A stretch of DNA of 7,032 nt from Desulfotignum sp. Its GTDB lineage: Bacteria > Desulfobacterota > Desulfobacteria > Desulfobacterales > Desulfobacteraceae. Within the stretch, counting starts at the first letter, position 1. Every line of letters begins with the position of its first letter. Both the position numbers and the translations under genes were made by a program. Location: the NCBI GenBank assembly GCA_011390695.1, contig JAABRW010000019.1, forward strand, positions 1-7,032, given 5' to 3'. Shown one piece after another: positions 1 to 7,032 of the stretch. The notes beneath the pieces are model-generated. The model saw only the letters and a list, made by a program, of their open reading frames with translations. It made no database searches and had not been told where the DNA came from.

Positions 1-2011
1 TATCAAAGGTCGGATTTTTTTTGGATGCACGCGCAATTTTTTCTTCTACTTTTCTTCTGATATGCATTGGGATCATTGCCAGATCTTCGTTAAGTGAAGT
101 GTCAATCACATTTCGCAGGGAAAGTTCAATGGCTTCAATATCTTTATCCATGTCTCTTAGTTTTGGAGATAGGTCCAGCCGCTGTTTTATCAACAGATCT
201 TCGATGGCATCTTTGATGTTCTTTTGGCGCTCTGTAATGAACGAATCAAAGTCTTCCTCCATGAACGGATCACGCATCAATATTTCAAAGCATTTCTCAT
301 AAATAAAGTGTGTTGCCAAAATGCGTTTGACTTCCTGTTCACCGCTTTGCTGTATGAGTTCCGGCAGATACTGGTTTGGCAAACGGTTTCGGATCAAATT
401 GCGGTTGGTATCGGACGAAAGGGGAACACGGTTCAGTATGGAGTTCCATTTGTTACTTTTCAGATGTTTTTTGCCCCAGGAATCCGGGACGATGTGGTGG
501 TCGTCCACCTCAGCATATTGAGGTATGCTACCGGTTATCCAGTCCCGGGCACCATTGATGACAAACAAATTGAAAACGCCGTTGTATATCGATGATCCTT
601 TTTTGGTTTCTTTCAACAGATCCAGCTCCCTGAAACGGGAACGGAATTCTGAGATGACCGGCAATAACTCCTCATTGTTTCTAAACCAGGCTTTCATATC
701 AAGATAATCCCGGGTACTGGTGGACTCCACCGACCCGGAGTAACGGTTGGTAAATACCGATGCCCAATACCATTGCCTGAATTTCCGCTGTGCTTCCAGC
801 CGCTTACTGCTTGGGATTTGGCCAATTTCATGCTGAATTGCGGCAAACGCCGGCAGGATCGACACATAAGGCAGATAGGCCGAAGAAATCACGCCGTATT
901 CCTGTGGATGCTGAAGCAGCTTGATGGCACTTTCAATGGTATGAACCGCCTGATTCCATTTTTCCTGAAACGCATCGGTGTTTTGAATAAGAACTTCTTT
1001 CTTACGAGTCCCATCCGGCTCCCGTATCTGCTTCACCTGCCCCGGGAGCAGGTAATACAGATATTTAGGGGAACAATAAGCCTGACACAGAATCGACATC
1101 ACCTGCAGAACGTAGACATTCATTTTTTCCGTTTCGACAAAATTCAATCTTGGTGCCACTTCCCGCCACATCAGTTTGAGCTGAAGGCCTTTGGGCTTGA
1201 GCAACGCGTTGATCAAATCAAACACATCCAGCCGAATTCCTTTGCTGTTGATCTGAGTAAAAATGTCACAAACTTTGTCTACGGCCAGTTCCACATCGAG
1301 TTCAATATAAGCAATCTGGTACTCTTGGGTAATGCCCCGGATATGATCACTGAAGTTTTTGGCATTGACACTGTTTGGGTTACAAATGGCTATCTGCTCG
1401 ACATCTTGCGCCTGGGATGCCTGGTCCAGTTTTTTCTGCCAGTACTGTTCATAGCCTTGGACCCAGTTGGGTAAATCCCAGCCTTCCCTTCCAATAATGG
1501 ACAAGGGAAAAAAATGCTCTTCAAACTGGGTGCTGGTATCGGCAAGTATCCGTTCATACCGTTTGGACAGCCAGTCATACTGAAACGCATCATCATATTC
1601 CTCATTCATGAACTTGTGGACTTTGATGAAATAGACGGCTTTGCTTTTCCGGTTGGGCAGCGGAACATCTGGGGCAATCATGGCATAGTACAAGGCGGTC
1701 AGCCGCTGCTGCCCGTCCAAGACGATAAATTCCGGGCTTGATTTATCCTTTGTCCATGGGCTGACTCCGTGCACATTGTCAAAACCATAAATCGTTTCAC
1801 AAGAAAGCGCATCAAAGTTTTCTTTTTTACCTTTCCACAACAGCAGGCTGCCGATGTAGTAATCCAGAAAAATCGACTTGAGAAGTTCCTTGATATCCCA
1901 AGGCTTCCATTCAAAATCGCGCTGGAAGTCCGGTATAACAAATTTCCCTTCCCGCAACATGGCAATAATCGAATTCAGGCTCTTGTGATCCGGTTTCTGT
2001 ACATCCCTCAT
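1..2011 (-). CDS. DUF262/HNH nuclease (GmrSD-like), 3' end cut off by window edge
   Basis: The frame is open from the ATG at 2011 to the left edge (670 complete codons, ends ...KKNPTFD), with no stop in view. The N-terminal DUF262 domain (about 10-250) shows PDFQRDFEW (27-35), YIGSLLLW (52-59) and the hallmark DGQQRLTALY (99-108). A helical middle part follows. The HNH, DUF1524-like, part has VDDHHIVPDSW (H505, H506) and LNRVPLSSDTNRN (N527, N536), consistent with a beta-beta-alpha-metal nuclease. In GmrSD and relatives, DUF262 provides nucleotide-dependent activity and the DUF1524 domain cuts DNA carrying modified bases; whether this protein needs modified DNA is inference. The start is fixed by AGGAG 6 nt upstream and the ATGA overlap with hsdS, so it belongs to the hsd operon. 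Accessory DUF262 genes are known near type I systems (I recall Campylobacter rloF as one, not verified). At least 60 more residues follow the expected helical end of the HNH domain. Confidence 0.9.
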   Translation of the reverse strand, partial: MRDVQKPDHKSLNSIIAMLREGKFVIPDFQRDFEWKPWDIKELLKSIFLDYYIGSLLLWKGKKENFDALSCETIYGFDNVHGVSPWTKDKSSPEFIVLDGQQRLTALYYAMIAPDVPLPNRKSKAVYFIKVHKFMNEEYDDAFQYDWLSKRYERILADTSTQFEEHFFPLSIIGREGWDLPNWVQGYEQYWQKKLDQASQAQDVEQIAICNPNSVNAKNFSDHIRGITQEYQIAYIELDVELAVDKVCDIFTQINSKGIRLDVFDLINALLKPKGLQLKLMWREVAPRLNFVETEKMNVYVLQVMSILCQAYCSPKYLYYLLPGQVKQIREPDGTRKKEVLIQNTDAFQEKWNQAVHTIESAIKLLQHPQEYGVISSAYLPYVSILPAFAAIQHEIGQIPSSKRLEAQRKFRQWYWASVFTNRYSGSVESTSTRDYLDMKAWFRNNEELLPVISEFRSRFRELDLLKETKKGSSIYNGVFNLFVINGARDWITGSIPQYAEVDDHHIVPDSWGKKHLKSNKWNSILNRVPLSSDTNRNLIRNRLPNQYLPELIQQSGEQEVKRILATHFIYEKCFEILMRDPFMEEDFDSFITERQKNIKDAIEDLLIKQRLDLSPKLRDMDKDIEAIELSLRNVIDTSLNEDLAMIPMHIRRKVEEKIARASKKNPTFD

Positions 2012-3450
2012 TTGATACTCCTGCTTGTTTTTTTCACGGCCTTTTTTCTGATACGTCTCGTCCTGGATTCTTTCAATTCCTTTTCCATCAGGACCTTTTC
2101 CTGACGTATCCGCTCCAGCAGCTTTTCCGCTGGTTCGTCATTGGGATCCTGGGGCACCAGTTCTCCCCGAAAGGCTTTGGCAAGAACCGATTGAGACAGC
2201 TTGTCCACCCGGTCTTTGGCTTTCTGGTAATGGTTTTCTACTTTGTCTGCCAGGGCAAAGAGCTTGTCCACCTGGCGGACGATTTCTTTTTGTTCTTCAA
2301 TCGGGGGCAGAGGAACTGCAAAGGTTTTTATTATCGACATTTCAAGTCGCAAAGTACCATGGGTTGCTTCTTTGATGTATGAAAGAACGTCGCTTTGAAT
2401 ATTTTTAAACACCAAAAAAAGATAGGCGCTATCGACTACATCAAAAGGAGTGATTCCTTTCATATCCTGGTTGATCGTGACTTCATTCATGGTTAAAGCC
2501 ACTGGAAAGGTATGTGCCAGTATCATTCCTCTTACCACAAAAAGAATGCTGCCTTTAGGGATCAATTTAACCGAAGTTTTTTCAAGAGCCGCATTGGAGA
2601 TAAAATCTTTACCACTATAAATTTTGTCAACTTTCATATCCTTGGGGCTTATCCATGGAATAGTGCCTGCCCAGTAATTAGGTTCTGATTTCGATGGCGT
2701 TCCTCCCCCCTGGATTTTACCCAGATTTTCAAGTGGTACATGAATCCACTTTGCAGGCAATGACTCTGCCTGTGTCTCTTCAAATACATTCAAATAATCA
2801 CTGGAGAATTTGTCGCCAACAACCGACAAGACATTCTCAACACTCTCAATCTCTGAATGATCTCCTCGCCAGTTTTCGGTCAATTTTCCCGATAGCGCCG
2901 CATCAAGCACCGACTGGCGAAACCGTTTGAGGATAGCCGGTATTTTTTCCAGCCGCTCTTTCACCGCCGCAATGCGGGGCATGACAACATCCAGCTTGGC
3001 GACAATGCGTTTTTGTTCGTTGATGGGGGCTATAGGAAAAAGCAGTTTCCAAAAGACATCCGGATTAACATGCGGTGTACCGGTTCCTTTCGGCTTTGAA
3101 TTGATATAGCTGTAATATCGGTTGATAAAGCTATATAGATATTTTGAATTGCAAACAACGGGTTTCAAGACCATTAATGTCGAACCCGCAGCACCAGTTA
3201 TCCCCATACCCGTAAGGCCAAACCGGGCACCGTCCCAAACAACCAGAACATCGTTTTCATCGATTAACCTGGATGATCCAATGTCAGCGTATTCATCAAT
3301 AACTCCTTTTTCAAATGCTTTAATGTTAATATATGGAACAAAACCTTCTCGATTTTTTTCTGATAAAATTTTTGGTTTTTTTCCTTTTCCATAAATCACA
3401 GCTTTTGACAGCTCAACAGAAACCCAATTTGAGGGAAGCATCCCATTCAT
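2008..3450 (-). CDS. hsdS: Type I restriction-modification specificity subunit (HsdS)
   Basis: HsdS determines the bipartite DNA target and holds two HsdM subunits. The 480-residue protein has the classic layout: target recognition domain 1 (about 5-140, beginning LPSNWVSVEL), a central helical spacer (about 142-195), target recognition domain 2 (about 231-381, beginning LPAKWIHVPL and containing GGGTPSKSEPNYW), and a C-terminal spacer (about 383-435). The two spacers are an internal repeat, aligned without gaps. The start at 3450 is supported by GGAGG 7 nt upstream and the ATGA overlap with hsdM; a second Met at codon 4 is a possible alternative. The protein ends in a strongly basic tail (463-480, RTRRIRKKAVKKTSRSIK), which includes an A AAA AAG heptamer at DNA level. 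The stop overlaps the next gene by 4 nt. The recognition domains are much more AT-rich than the spacers. The target sequence cannot be predicted from this alone. Confidence 0.96.
   Translation of the reverse strand: MNGMLPSNWVSVELSKAVIYGKGKKPKILSEKNREGFVPYINIKAFEKGVIDEYADIGSSRLIDENDVLVVWDGARFGLTGMGITGAAGSTLMVLKPVVCNSKYLYSFINRYYSYINSKPKGTGTPHVNPDVFWKLLFPIAPINEQKRIVAKLDVVMPRIAAVKERLEKIPAILKRFRQSVLDAALSGKLTENWRGDHSEIESVENVLSVVGDKFSSDYLNVFEETQAESLPAKWIHVPLENLGKIQGGGTPSKSEPNYWAGTIPWISPKDMKVDKIYSGKDFISNAALEKTSVKLIPKGSILFVVRGMILAHTFPVALTMNEVTINQDMKGITPFDVVDSAYLFLVFKNIQSDVLSYIKEATHGTLRLEMSIIKTFAVPLPPIEEQKEIVRQVDKLFALADKVENHYQKAKDRVDKLSQSVLAKAFRGELVPQDPNDEPAEKLLERIRQEKVLMEKELKESRTRRIRKKAVKKTSRSIK
2018..2022 (-). 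promoter_or_regulatory. Ribosome binding site of the DUF262/HNH gene, inside the end of hsdS
   Basis: AGGAG lies 6 nt upstream of the ATG at 2011, within the last codons of hsdS. It fixes the start of the fourth gene and, together with the ATGA overlap, argues that it is translated as part of the hsd operon. Confidence 0.8.
2041..2047 (-). other. Possible -1 frameshift heptamer A AAA AAG at the end of hsdS
   Basis: In the hsdS frame the codons read agA AAA AAG (R468-K469-K470), which is the X XXY YYZ phase of the efficient bacterial -1 slippery heptamer known from dnaX and several insertion sequences. The normal TGA follows at 2008-2010. After a -1 shift the frame reads GREKNKQEYQ and enters the ATG of the DUF262/HNH gene with no stop. 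No clear downstream hairpin or strong upstream Shine-Dalgarno stimulator was seen, so function is uncertain and the heptamer may simply reflect lysine codons. Confidence 0.35.
2155..2301 (-). repeat. HsdS C-terminal spacer helix, copy 2 of internal repeat
   Basis: This encodes HsdS residues 384-432, from IEEQKEIV to FRGELV, and is the partner of the central spacer 241 residues earlier. Shared positions include EQK, IV, the later D and V, and QSVL. It is followed by the family-typical PNDEPAEKLLERI segment. Confidence 0.85.
2878..3024 (-). repeat. HsdS central spacer helix, copy 1 of internal repeat
   Basis: This encodes HsdS residues 143-191, from INEQKRIV to LSGKL. It aligns without gaps to residues 384-432, with 16 of 49 identical positions by eye. 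In type I S subunits these spacers form the antiparallel helices that set the distance between half-sites and bind HsdM. Confidence 0.85.
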
Positions 3451-4892
3451 TCCACTTCCTCCGCTTCAATCTTATCCAGAATCAACTGCAGTTCATCCAC
3501 ACAGGCGCTCAGTTCGGTAATAGCCTCCGCCACCAGCAGCTGCGGCTCCGGCAGCGCATCCGTATCTTCCAGATCCCCGTTTTTCAGCCATGAGATGTCT
3601 AAATTGAAATGTCTTTCTTTGATCTGTGAAAATGAAAACCGCCTGAAACGGCCGTCTTCGCCCAGGTCTTTCCGTGCTGCCCGGCCGTTGGGATCGTTTC
3701 CATAACAGGTTTCAAACTCTGCAAACATGGCCGGGGTCAGGGGCCGGTCTTTTTTGGTCACACCGGGAATATTGGTACGGCAGTCGTAAATCCAGGTATT
3801 TTCGGTCTTCATCCCTTTCTGAAAAAATATCACGTTCGCTTTCACCCCCTGGCTGTAAGGCGTAAACGTGCCGTTGGGCAGGCGCAGCAGCGTATGCACA
3901 TTGCAGTCTTCCATAAGGTAACGGATGACCTCTCCGGCAGCATCGGCAAACAGCACATTATCCGGCAGCACCATTGCGGCCCGGCCGCCGGGTTTGAGAA
4001 TGGTCATCACATGCTGGATGAAATTGAGCTGTTTGTTGCTGGTACTGACGGTAAAATCATCCCGCACCGGGGCCTGGTTGGCGCCTTTGGTCCCGAAGGG
4101 CGGATTGGTGAGAATGCAGTCATACCGCTCCCCCCGGTCCGGTTCATAGATGCTGTCTCCCAGATGAATGGTCGGTTCAAGACCGTGAAGAAACAGATTC
4201 ATCAGGGCGAGCCGCCGGGGACGGGGCACCAGTTCCTGGCCGAAAAAGGTTTGTTTTTTGATACGGGCCACATCCCTGCGCGCCAGCGCACCTTTGCTCT
4301 TCTGCATGAGCCATTCATACGCCACCATCAAGAACCCGGCTGTGCCGCAGGCAGGGTCGCAGATGGTGAACTCTTTGCTGCTGCGGGGATCCGGCTTCAT
4401 CACATTGACAACAGACTGAATAAGGACCCGGGGAGTAAAATACTGGCCCGCCCCTTTTTTCCCTTCTGCAGCGGATTTTTCGAGCAGCCCTTCAAATGCG
4501 GCTCCTTTGACATCCACCTCCATTGCGGACCAGTCCTCTTCATCGATCATGTTGATGATTTTTTTCAGATTGACCGGATTGGTAAAGCGCGGCATGGCCT
4601 GGGCAAACACATCTCCGAGAAGACCGGACTGGCGGCTGAGCGCCCGCAGAATCTGCGCAAAGGCATCCAGCAGTTCGGTTCCCGATTTTTCGGCAAAGGG
4701 ATTCCATGAACAATCACACCTGACCCTTGTTTTATTTTCTTCATAGGTGATATCGGACAAATCGATTCCCTTTTCCTGGGACATTTTCAAAAAAAGCAGG
4801 TAGGTCAGCTGCTCGATATAATCCCCATAATCGATGCCGTCATGGCGCAGGGTATGGCAGAACCCCCACAGTTTACCGACAATATCAGACAT
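3447..4892 (-). CDS. hsdM: Type I DNA adenine-N6 methyltransferase subunit (HsdM)
   Basis: HsdM transfers a methyl group from S-adenosylmethionine to adenine N6 in the target chosen by HsdS. It is needed for both self-protection and the restriction complex. The protein has 481 residues, close to the usual ~480-530. The N-terminal helical HsdM_N domain covers about residues 1-130 (MSDIVGKLWGFCHTLRHDGI at the start). The N6_Mtase domain follows, with GQYFTPR (149-155), SAM-binding motif I DPACGTAGF (179-187) and catalytic motif IV NPPF (263-266). All are intact. The chosen ATG at 4892 is preceded at 6 nt by AAAGGTG and matches the family N-terminus. An ATG 4 bp upstream (4896) is out of frame and ends after three codons. 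The stop overlaps the hsdS start by 4 nt (ATGA), implying translational coupling. The central part is GC-rich (38 of 60 bases at 3961-4020). Confidence 0.97.
   Translation of the reverse strand: MSDIVGKLWGFCHTLRHDGIDYGDYIEQLTYLLFLKMSQEKGIDLSDITYEENKTRVRCDCSWNPFAEKSGTELLDAFAQILRALSRQSGLLGDVFAQAMPRFTNPVNLKKIINMIDEEDWSAMEVDVKGAAFEGLLEKSAAEGKKGAGQYFTPRVLIQSVVNVMKPDPRSSKEFTICDPACGTAGFLMVAYEWLMQKSKGALARRDVARIKKQTFFGQELVPRPRRLALMNLFLHGLEPTIHLGDSIYEPDRGERYDCILTNPPFGTKGANQAPVRDDFTVSTSNKQLNFIQHVMTILKPGGRAAMVLPDNVLFADAAGEVIRYLMEDCNVHTLLRLPNGTFTPYSQGVKANVIFFQKGMKTENTWIYDCRTNIPGVTKKDRPLTPAMFAEFETCYGNDPNGRAARKDLGEDGRFRRFSFSQIKERHFNLDISWLKNGDLEDTDALPEPQLLVAEAITELSACVDELQLILDKIEAEEVE
3458..3462 (-). promoter_or_regulatory. 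Ribosome binding site of hsdS, inside the end of hsdM
   Basis: GGAGG lies 7 nt upstream of the hsdS ATG at 3450, within the codons for the acidic HsdM C-terminus (EAEEVE). It supports the 3450 start over the Met at codon 4 and lets ribosomes ending hsdM restart on hsdS. Confidence 0.8.
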
Positions 4893-4898
4893 CCATTA

Positions 4899-4905
4899 CA
4901 CCTTT
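4899..4905 (-). promoter_or_regulatory. Ribosome binding site of hsdM
   Basis: AAAGGTG lies in the 23-bp gap after the hsdR stop, 6 nt before the ATG at 4892. It is only 2 nt before the out-of-frame ATG at 4896, which favours 4892 as the real start. Confidence 0.75.
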
Positions 4906-4915
4906 TTCTATTTGT

Positions 4916-7032
4916 TTATGCGGCAATCGCCTGGTTGATTTCATGGATCAGATCTTCAAACTGACCCCCGAAAATCTGACGGGCCTTTGTCAAACCGCCG
5001 TGACGCTCAAATACCGGCATGATTTCAAAATCTTGCCGGGAAATGGACAGATTTTCGATCAAATGTTCTTTGATATAGGCGAGCCAGTCTGCCTGCGCTG
5101 CATTGAAAGAATGTTTTTTCAACAGATTGTCAACCACCTGGGTTACCCGTTCCCGGGCCGTCATGATGGGCATTTCATAGTCAGCGGCATGCTTGACCAT
5201 GGAAATGATATCGGCCAGCGGTTTTTTATACACCAGTTCATGGCCGCGCTGAAGATCATTTTCCGGAAAACCGCTTTGCTTGAGTTTGGCACGCAGATCT
5301 TCCAGCGTCTCCGTGTTCCAGCCGGCAGGACGTGAAAGCAGAATCTCAATGGCCTTGATGTGTTCCGGGTTCTGCCGGACAAAAGATTCGAACAGTTTCA
5401 GATAGTCTTCCGGTTTCTGGTAATTCTTGCCGACTCGGAACATGACCTCATGTTCGACGGTGTCGACAATATCGTAGCCTTTGACGAATATTTTTCTGGG
5501 CCGCGGATAATTCTGTAGCAGATCCTGAAAATCCTTATTCCTTAGCAGCTTCATTGTTTCGATAAAATTGTTCTGGATGTTTTCATTCAACCGGTCCGCA
5601 AAATTTTTCATATCGCCATCCGGGATATATTTTGAAAATGCATCCCGTGCTTCTGCCCCCATGTTTTTTTCTATACGACGCAGGCGTTTGATCAGACGCT
5701 TGGTGTTATACTCACGCTCCCGATTGTCGTAAATCCGCTCGATGATCTCGGATAAAGGCATGGTTGCTTTTTGAAGATCGACATTGAAATCAGTGGCATT
5801 TCTAAAATAGGACAAAAGCCCCCCGTCAAAACAGTCAAAAATGGTGAATTTCTCTTTATTTATCTCCGGACACAGCCGGGTGCCCCGCCCCAGCATCTGT
5901 ACCCAGAGGATGCGGGATTTCACCATCCGCATGAATACCACCATTTCAATTGCAGGGATATCCACCCCGGTGGTCAGCATATCAACTGTCACGACGATTT
6001 TGGGTTCCGGCCGGTTTCTGAATTGACGGATCTTCTGTAAAGGCCTGTCAACTGTTTGGCTTCCGGTAATTTTCATGACAAAATCATCCCCTCTGCCAAA
6101 AATTTCCTTGCAGGTACGCACCACTTGATCTGCATGAGAAACATGGGGCAGGTCATTGACCGCGAAAATGAGCATCTTGGGAAACCGCTTGTATTCCATT
6201 TCATGCGCATCCGTATATTTTTTTATTGTCCTGATGATTTTTTCAATACTGTCCGGGGATGTAATTTTCTGCTCTATCTCGGAAGCACTGAACTCACGCT
6301 CATCTTCCAGCTCATCCAGTTGTTCGGTACCGGTTTCCATATCAATCTCACCGACCAGTTCTCCTTCTTTAAGAAACGCGCCGTTTATATGGATATCTGA
6401 CATTATCTTGACCGCATCGTAATCGACCAGGTAACCATCGAGCACCGCCTGTTCGGTACTATACGAAAACACTTTATTTTTGAACATTGCCAGCGTATGT
6501 GTGGCCGGGGTTGCAGTAAGCCCGATTTTTACCGCATCGAAATAATCCAGAACATGTTTCCATCGCCCTGTCTCTTTTGCCGAATAGCCCCGATGACACT
6601 CATCGGCAACGATGATATCAAAGGTGTGAATCGGAATATCCAGTTTTTTGGCATCCACCTCATATTCAAAATCGCTTACAGCCTCTTTTCCAAGCAAGTT
6701 GATCGACATGCGCTGAATGGTAGATACATAGATAAAAGTGTGTTTTTCCTGGGGATTGGTCAGGTATTCTTCAGGCAGCACTTTTGGATCAAAATTTCCT
6801 TCTCCTTCCAGATCTTCACGCCTGAACTTCTGGCTGTAAACCTCGTAATCTTTATCAAGTTTTAAACCCTCAGGTGTTTCAAACGCTGAAATTTCCGAAA
6901 CAGTTTGCGCCGCCAATGAACGCCTGTCCACCAGGAAAAGGATTCTTTTGGCATACCCGGATTTAAGCAGCCTGTATATGGAAGAGACAATGGTAAACGT
7001 TTTTCCGGTTCCCGTTGCCATGGCAAGGAGCA
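4916..7032 (-). CDS. hsdR: Type I restriction enzyme subunit R (HsdR), 5' end cut off by window edge
   Basis: This is the ATP-dependent DNA translocase and nuclease subunit of a type I restriction enzyme. The visible part is 704 residues and ends at a TAA. Residue numbers below count from the Met at 7021, which is internal because the frame continues upstream as LLA-MATGTGKT. Visible superfamily 2 helicase motifs are: motif I ATGTGKT (2-8), motif II DECH (140-143), motif III TATP (169-172), motif V around TTGVDIP (350-356) and motif VI QMLGRGTR (375-382). The segment FDAVKIGLTATPA and the C-terminal half, including FVRQNPEHIKAIEILLSRP (547-565), resemble the type I HsdR family with an EcoEI-like C-terminal domain. 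The N-terminal PD-(D/E)XK nuclease domain would lie beyond the right edge, so cleavage capacity cannot be judged here. It is first in the visible gene order, 23 bp before hsdM. All visible motor motifs look intact. Confidence 0.95.
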   Translation of the reverse strand, partial: LLAMATGTGKTFTIVSSIYRLLKSGYAKRILFLVDRRSLAAQTVSEISAFETPEGLKLDKDYEVYSQKFRREDLEGEGNFDPKVLPEEYLTNPQEKHTFIYVSTIQRMSINLLGKEAVSDFEYEVDAKKLDIPIHTFDIIVADECHRGYSAKETGRWKHVLDYFDAVKIGLTATPATHTLAMFKNKVFSYSTEQAVLDGYLVDYDAVKIMSDIHINGAFLKEGELVGEIDMETGTEQLDELEDEREFSASEIEQKITSPDSIEKIIRTIKKYTDAHEMEYKRFPKMLIFAVNDLPHVSHADQVVRTCKEIFGRGDDFVMKITGSQTVDRPLQKIRQFRNRPEPKIVVTVDMLTTGVDIPAIEMVVFMRMVKSRILWVQMLGRGTRLCPEINKEKFTIFDCFDGGLLSYFRNATDFNVDLQKATMPLSEIIERIYDNREREYNTKRLIKRLRRIEKNMGAEARDAFSKYIPDGDMKNFADRLNENIQNNFIETMKLLRNKDFQDLLQNYPRPRKIFVKGYDIVDTVEHEVMFRVGKNYQKPEDYLKLFESFVRQNPEHIKAIEILLSRPAGWNTETLEDLRAKLKQSGFPENDLQRGHELVYKKPLADIISMVKHAADYEMPIMTARERVTQVVDNLLKKHSFNAAQADWLAYIKEHLIENLSISRQDFEIMPVFERHGGLTKARQIFGGQFEDLIHEINQAIAA

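Noticed and set aside
773..1474. Plus-strand open frame of 233 codons
   Set aside because: It is the exact codon-phase complement of the DUF262/HNH frame, which has clear family motifs. The plus-strand translation shows no recognisable domain or ribosome site.
1390..1965. Two short minus-strand open frames (1390-1605 and 1699-1965)
   Set aside because: Both are out-of-frame shadows within the DUF262/HNH gene, whose own frame is continuous here. They do not indicate a broken gene.
3439..3441. Alternative hsdS start at codon 4
   Set aside because: GGAGG is 7 nt from the ATG at 3450 and 16 nt from this one, and the ATGA overlap favours 3450.
3894..4709. Plus-strand open frame of 271 codons
   Set aside because: It lies wholly inside hsdM on the opposite strand, in its GC-rich part where antisense stops are rare. 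Its translation is rich in His, Gly and Pro and resembles no family.
4893..4915. Promoter or terminator between hsdR and hsdM
   Set aside because: The 23-bp gap has only the ribosome binding site. There is no room for a promoter, and no hairpin with a T-run was seen.
7019..7021. ATG at the start of the ATGTGKT motif as the hsdR start
   Set aside because: The frame is open upstream to the edge (LLA before the Met), and a start at helicase motif I would remove the whole nuclease domain, so this Met is internal.

Overview
The window holds most of one operon, read entirely on the minus strand: a complete set of type I restriction-modification genes followed by a fourth, tightly coupled gene. In transcription order (right to left) these are hsdR (its 5' end is cut by the right edge), hsdM (complete), hsdS (complete) and a gene for a DUF262 plus HNH (DUF1524-like, GmrSD-type) nuclease, which runs off the left edge. 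Coding covers almost everything. The only intergenic gap is 23 bp between hsdR and hsdM. hsdM/hsdS and hsdS/DUF262 each overlap by ATGA, with Shine-Dalgarno sites inside the upstream gene. The operon promoter and terminator lie outside the window, and there is no RNA gene, CRISPR array or insertion sequence.

Region by region: 4916-7032 encodes the motor part of HsdR, from helicase motif I to the C-terminus. 3447-4892 encodes the HsdM adenine-N6 methyltransferase. 2008-3450 encodes HsdS, with two target recognition domains and two helical spacers. 1-2011 encodes at least 670 residues of the DUF262/HNH protein; this frame was checked codon by codon from 2011 to the left edge and contains no stop.

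How they work together: HsdS with two HsdM would methylate a bipartite target. Adding HsdR gives the ATP-driven translocase and nuclease that cuts unmethylated foreign DNA. The fourth protein has the DGQQR-type motif of DUF262 and an HHIVP-type HNH motif, the two parts that make up GmrSD-like enzymes, which attack modified DNA. A reasonable inference is a layered defence in which the coupled fourth gene covers phage DNA that the type I enzyme cannot cut. The most unusual local signal is an in-phase A AAA AAG heptamer near the end of hsdS. A -1 shift there would join HsdS to the DUF262 protein without a stop.

The organism is a bacterium. Strong GGAGG/AGGAG ribosome binding sites, moderate base composition and protein style would fit a Gram-negative such as a Desulfobacterota member, but this is a weak guess. 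HsdS is mosaic in base composition: AT-rich target recognition domains sit between GC-richer conserved segments, as expected from domain exchange.
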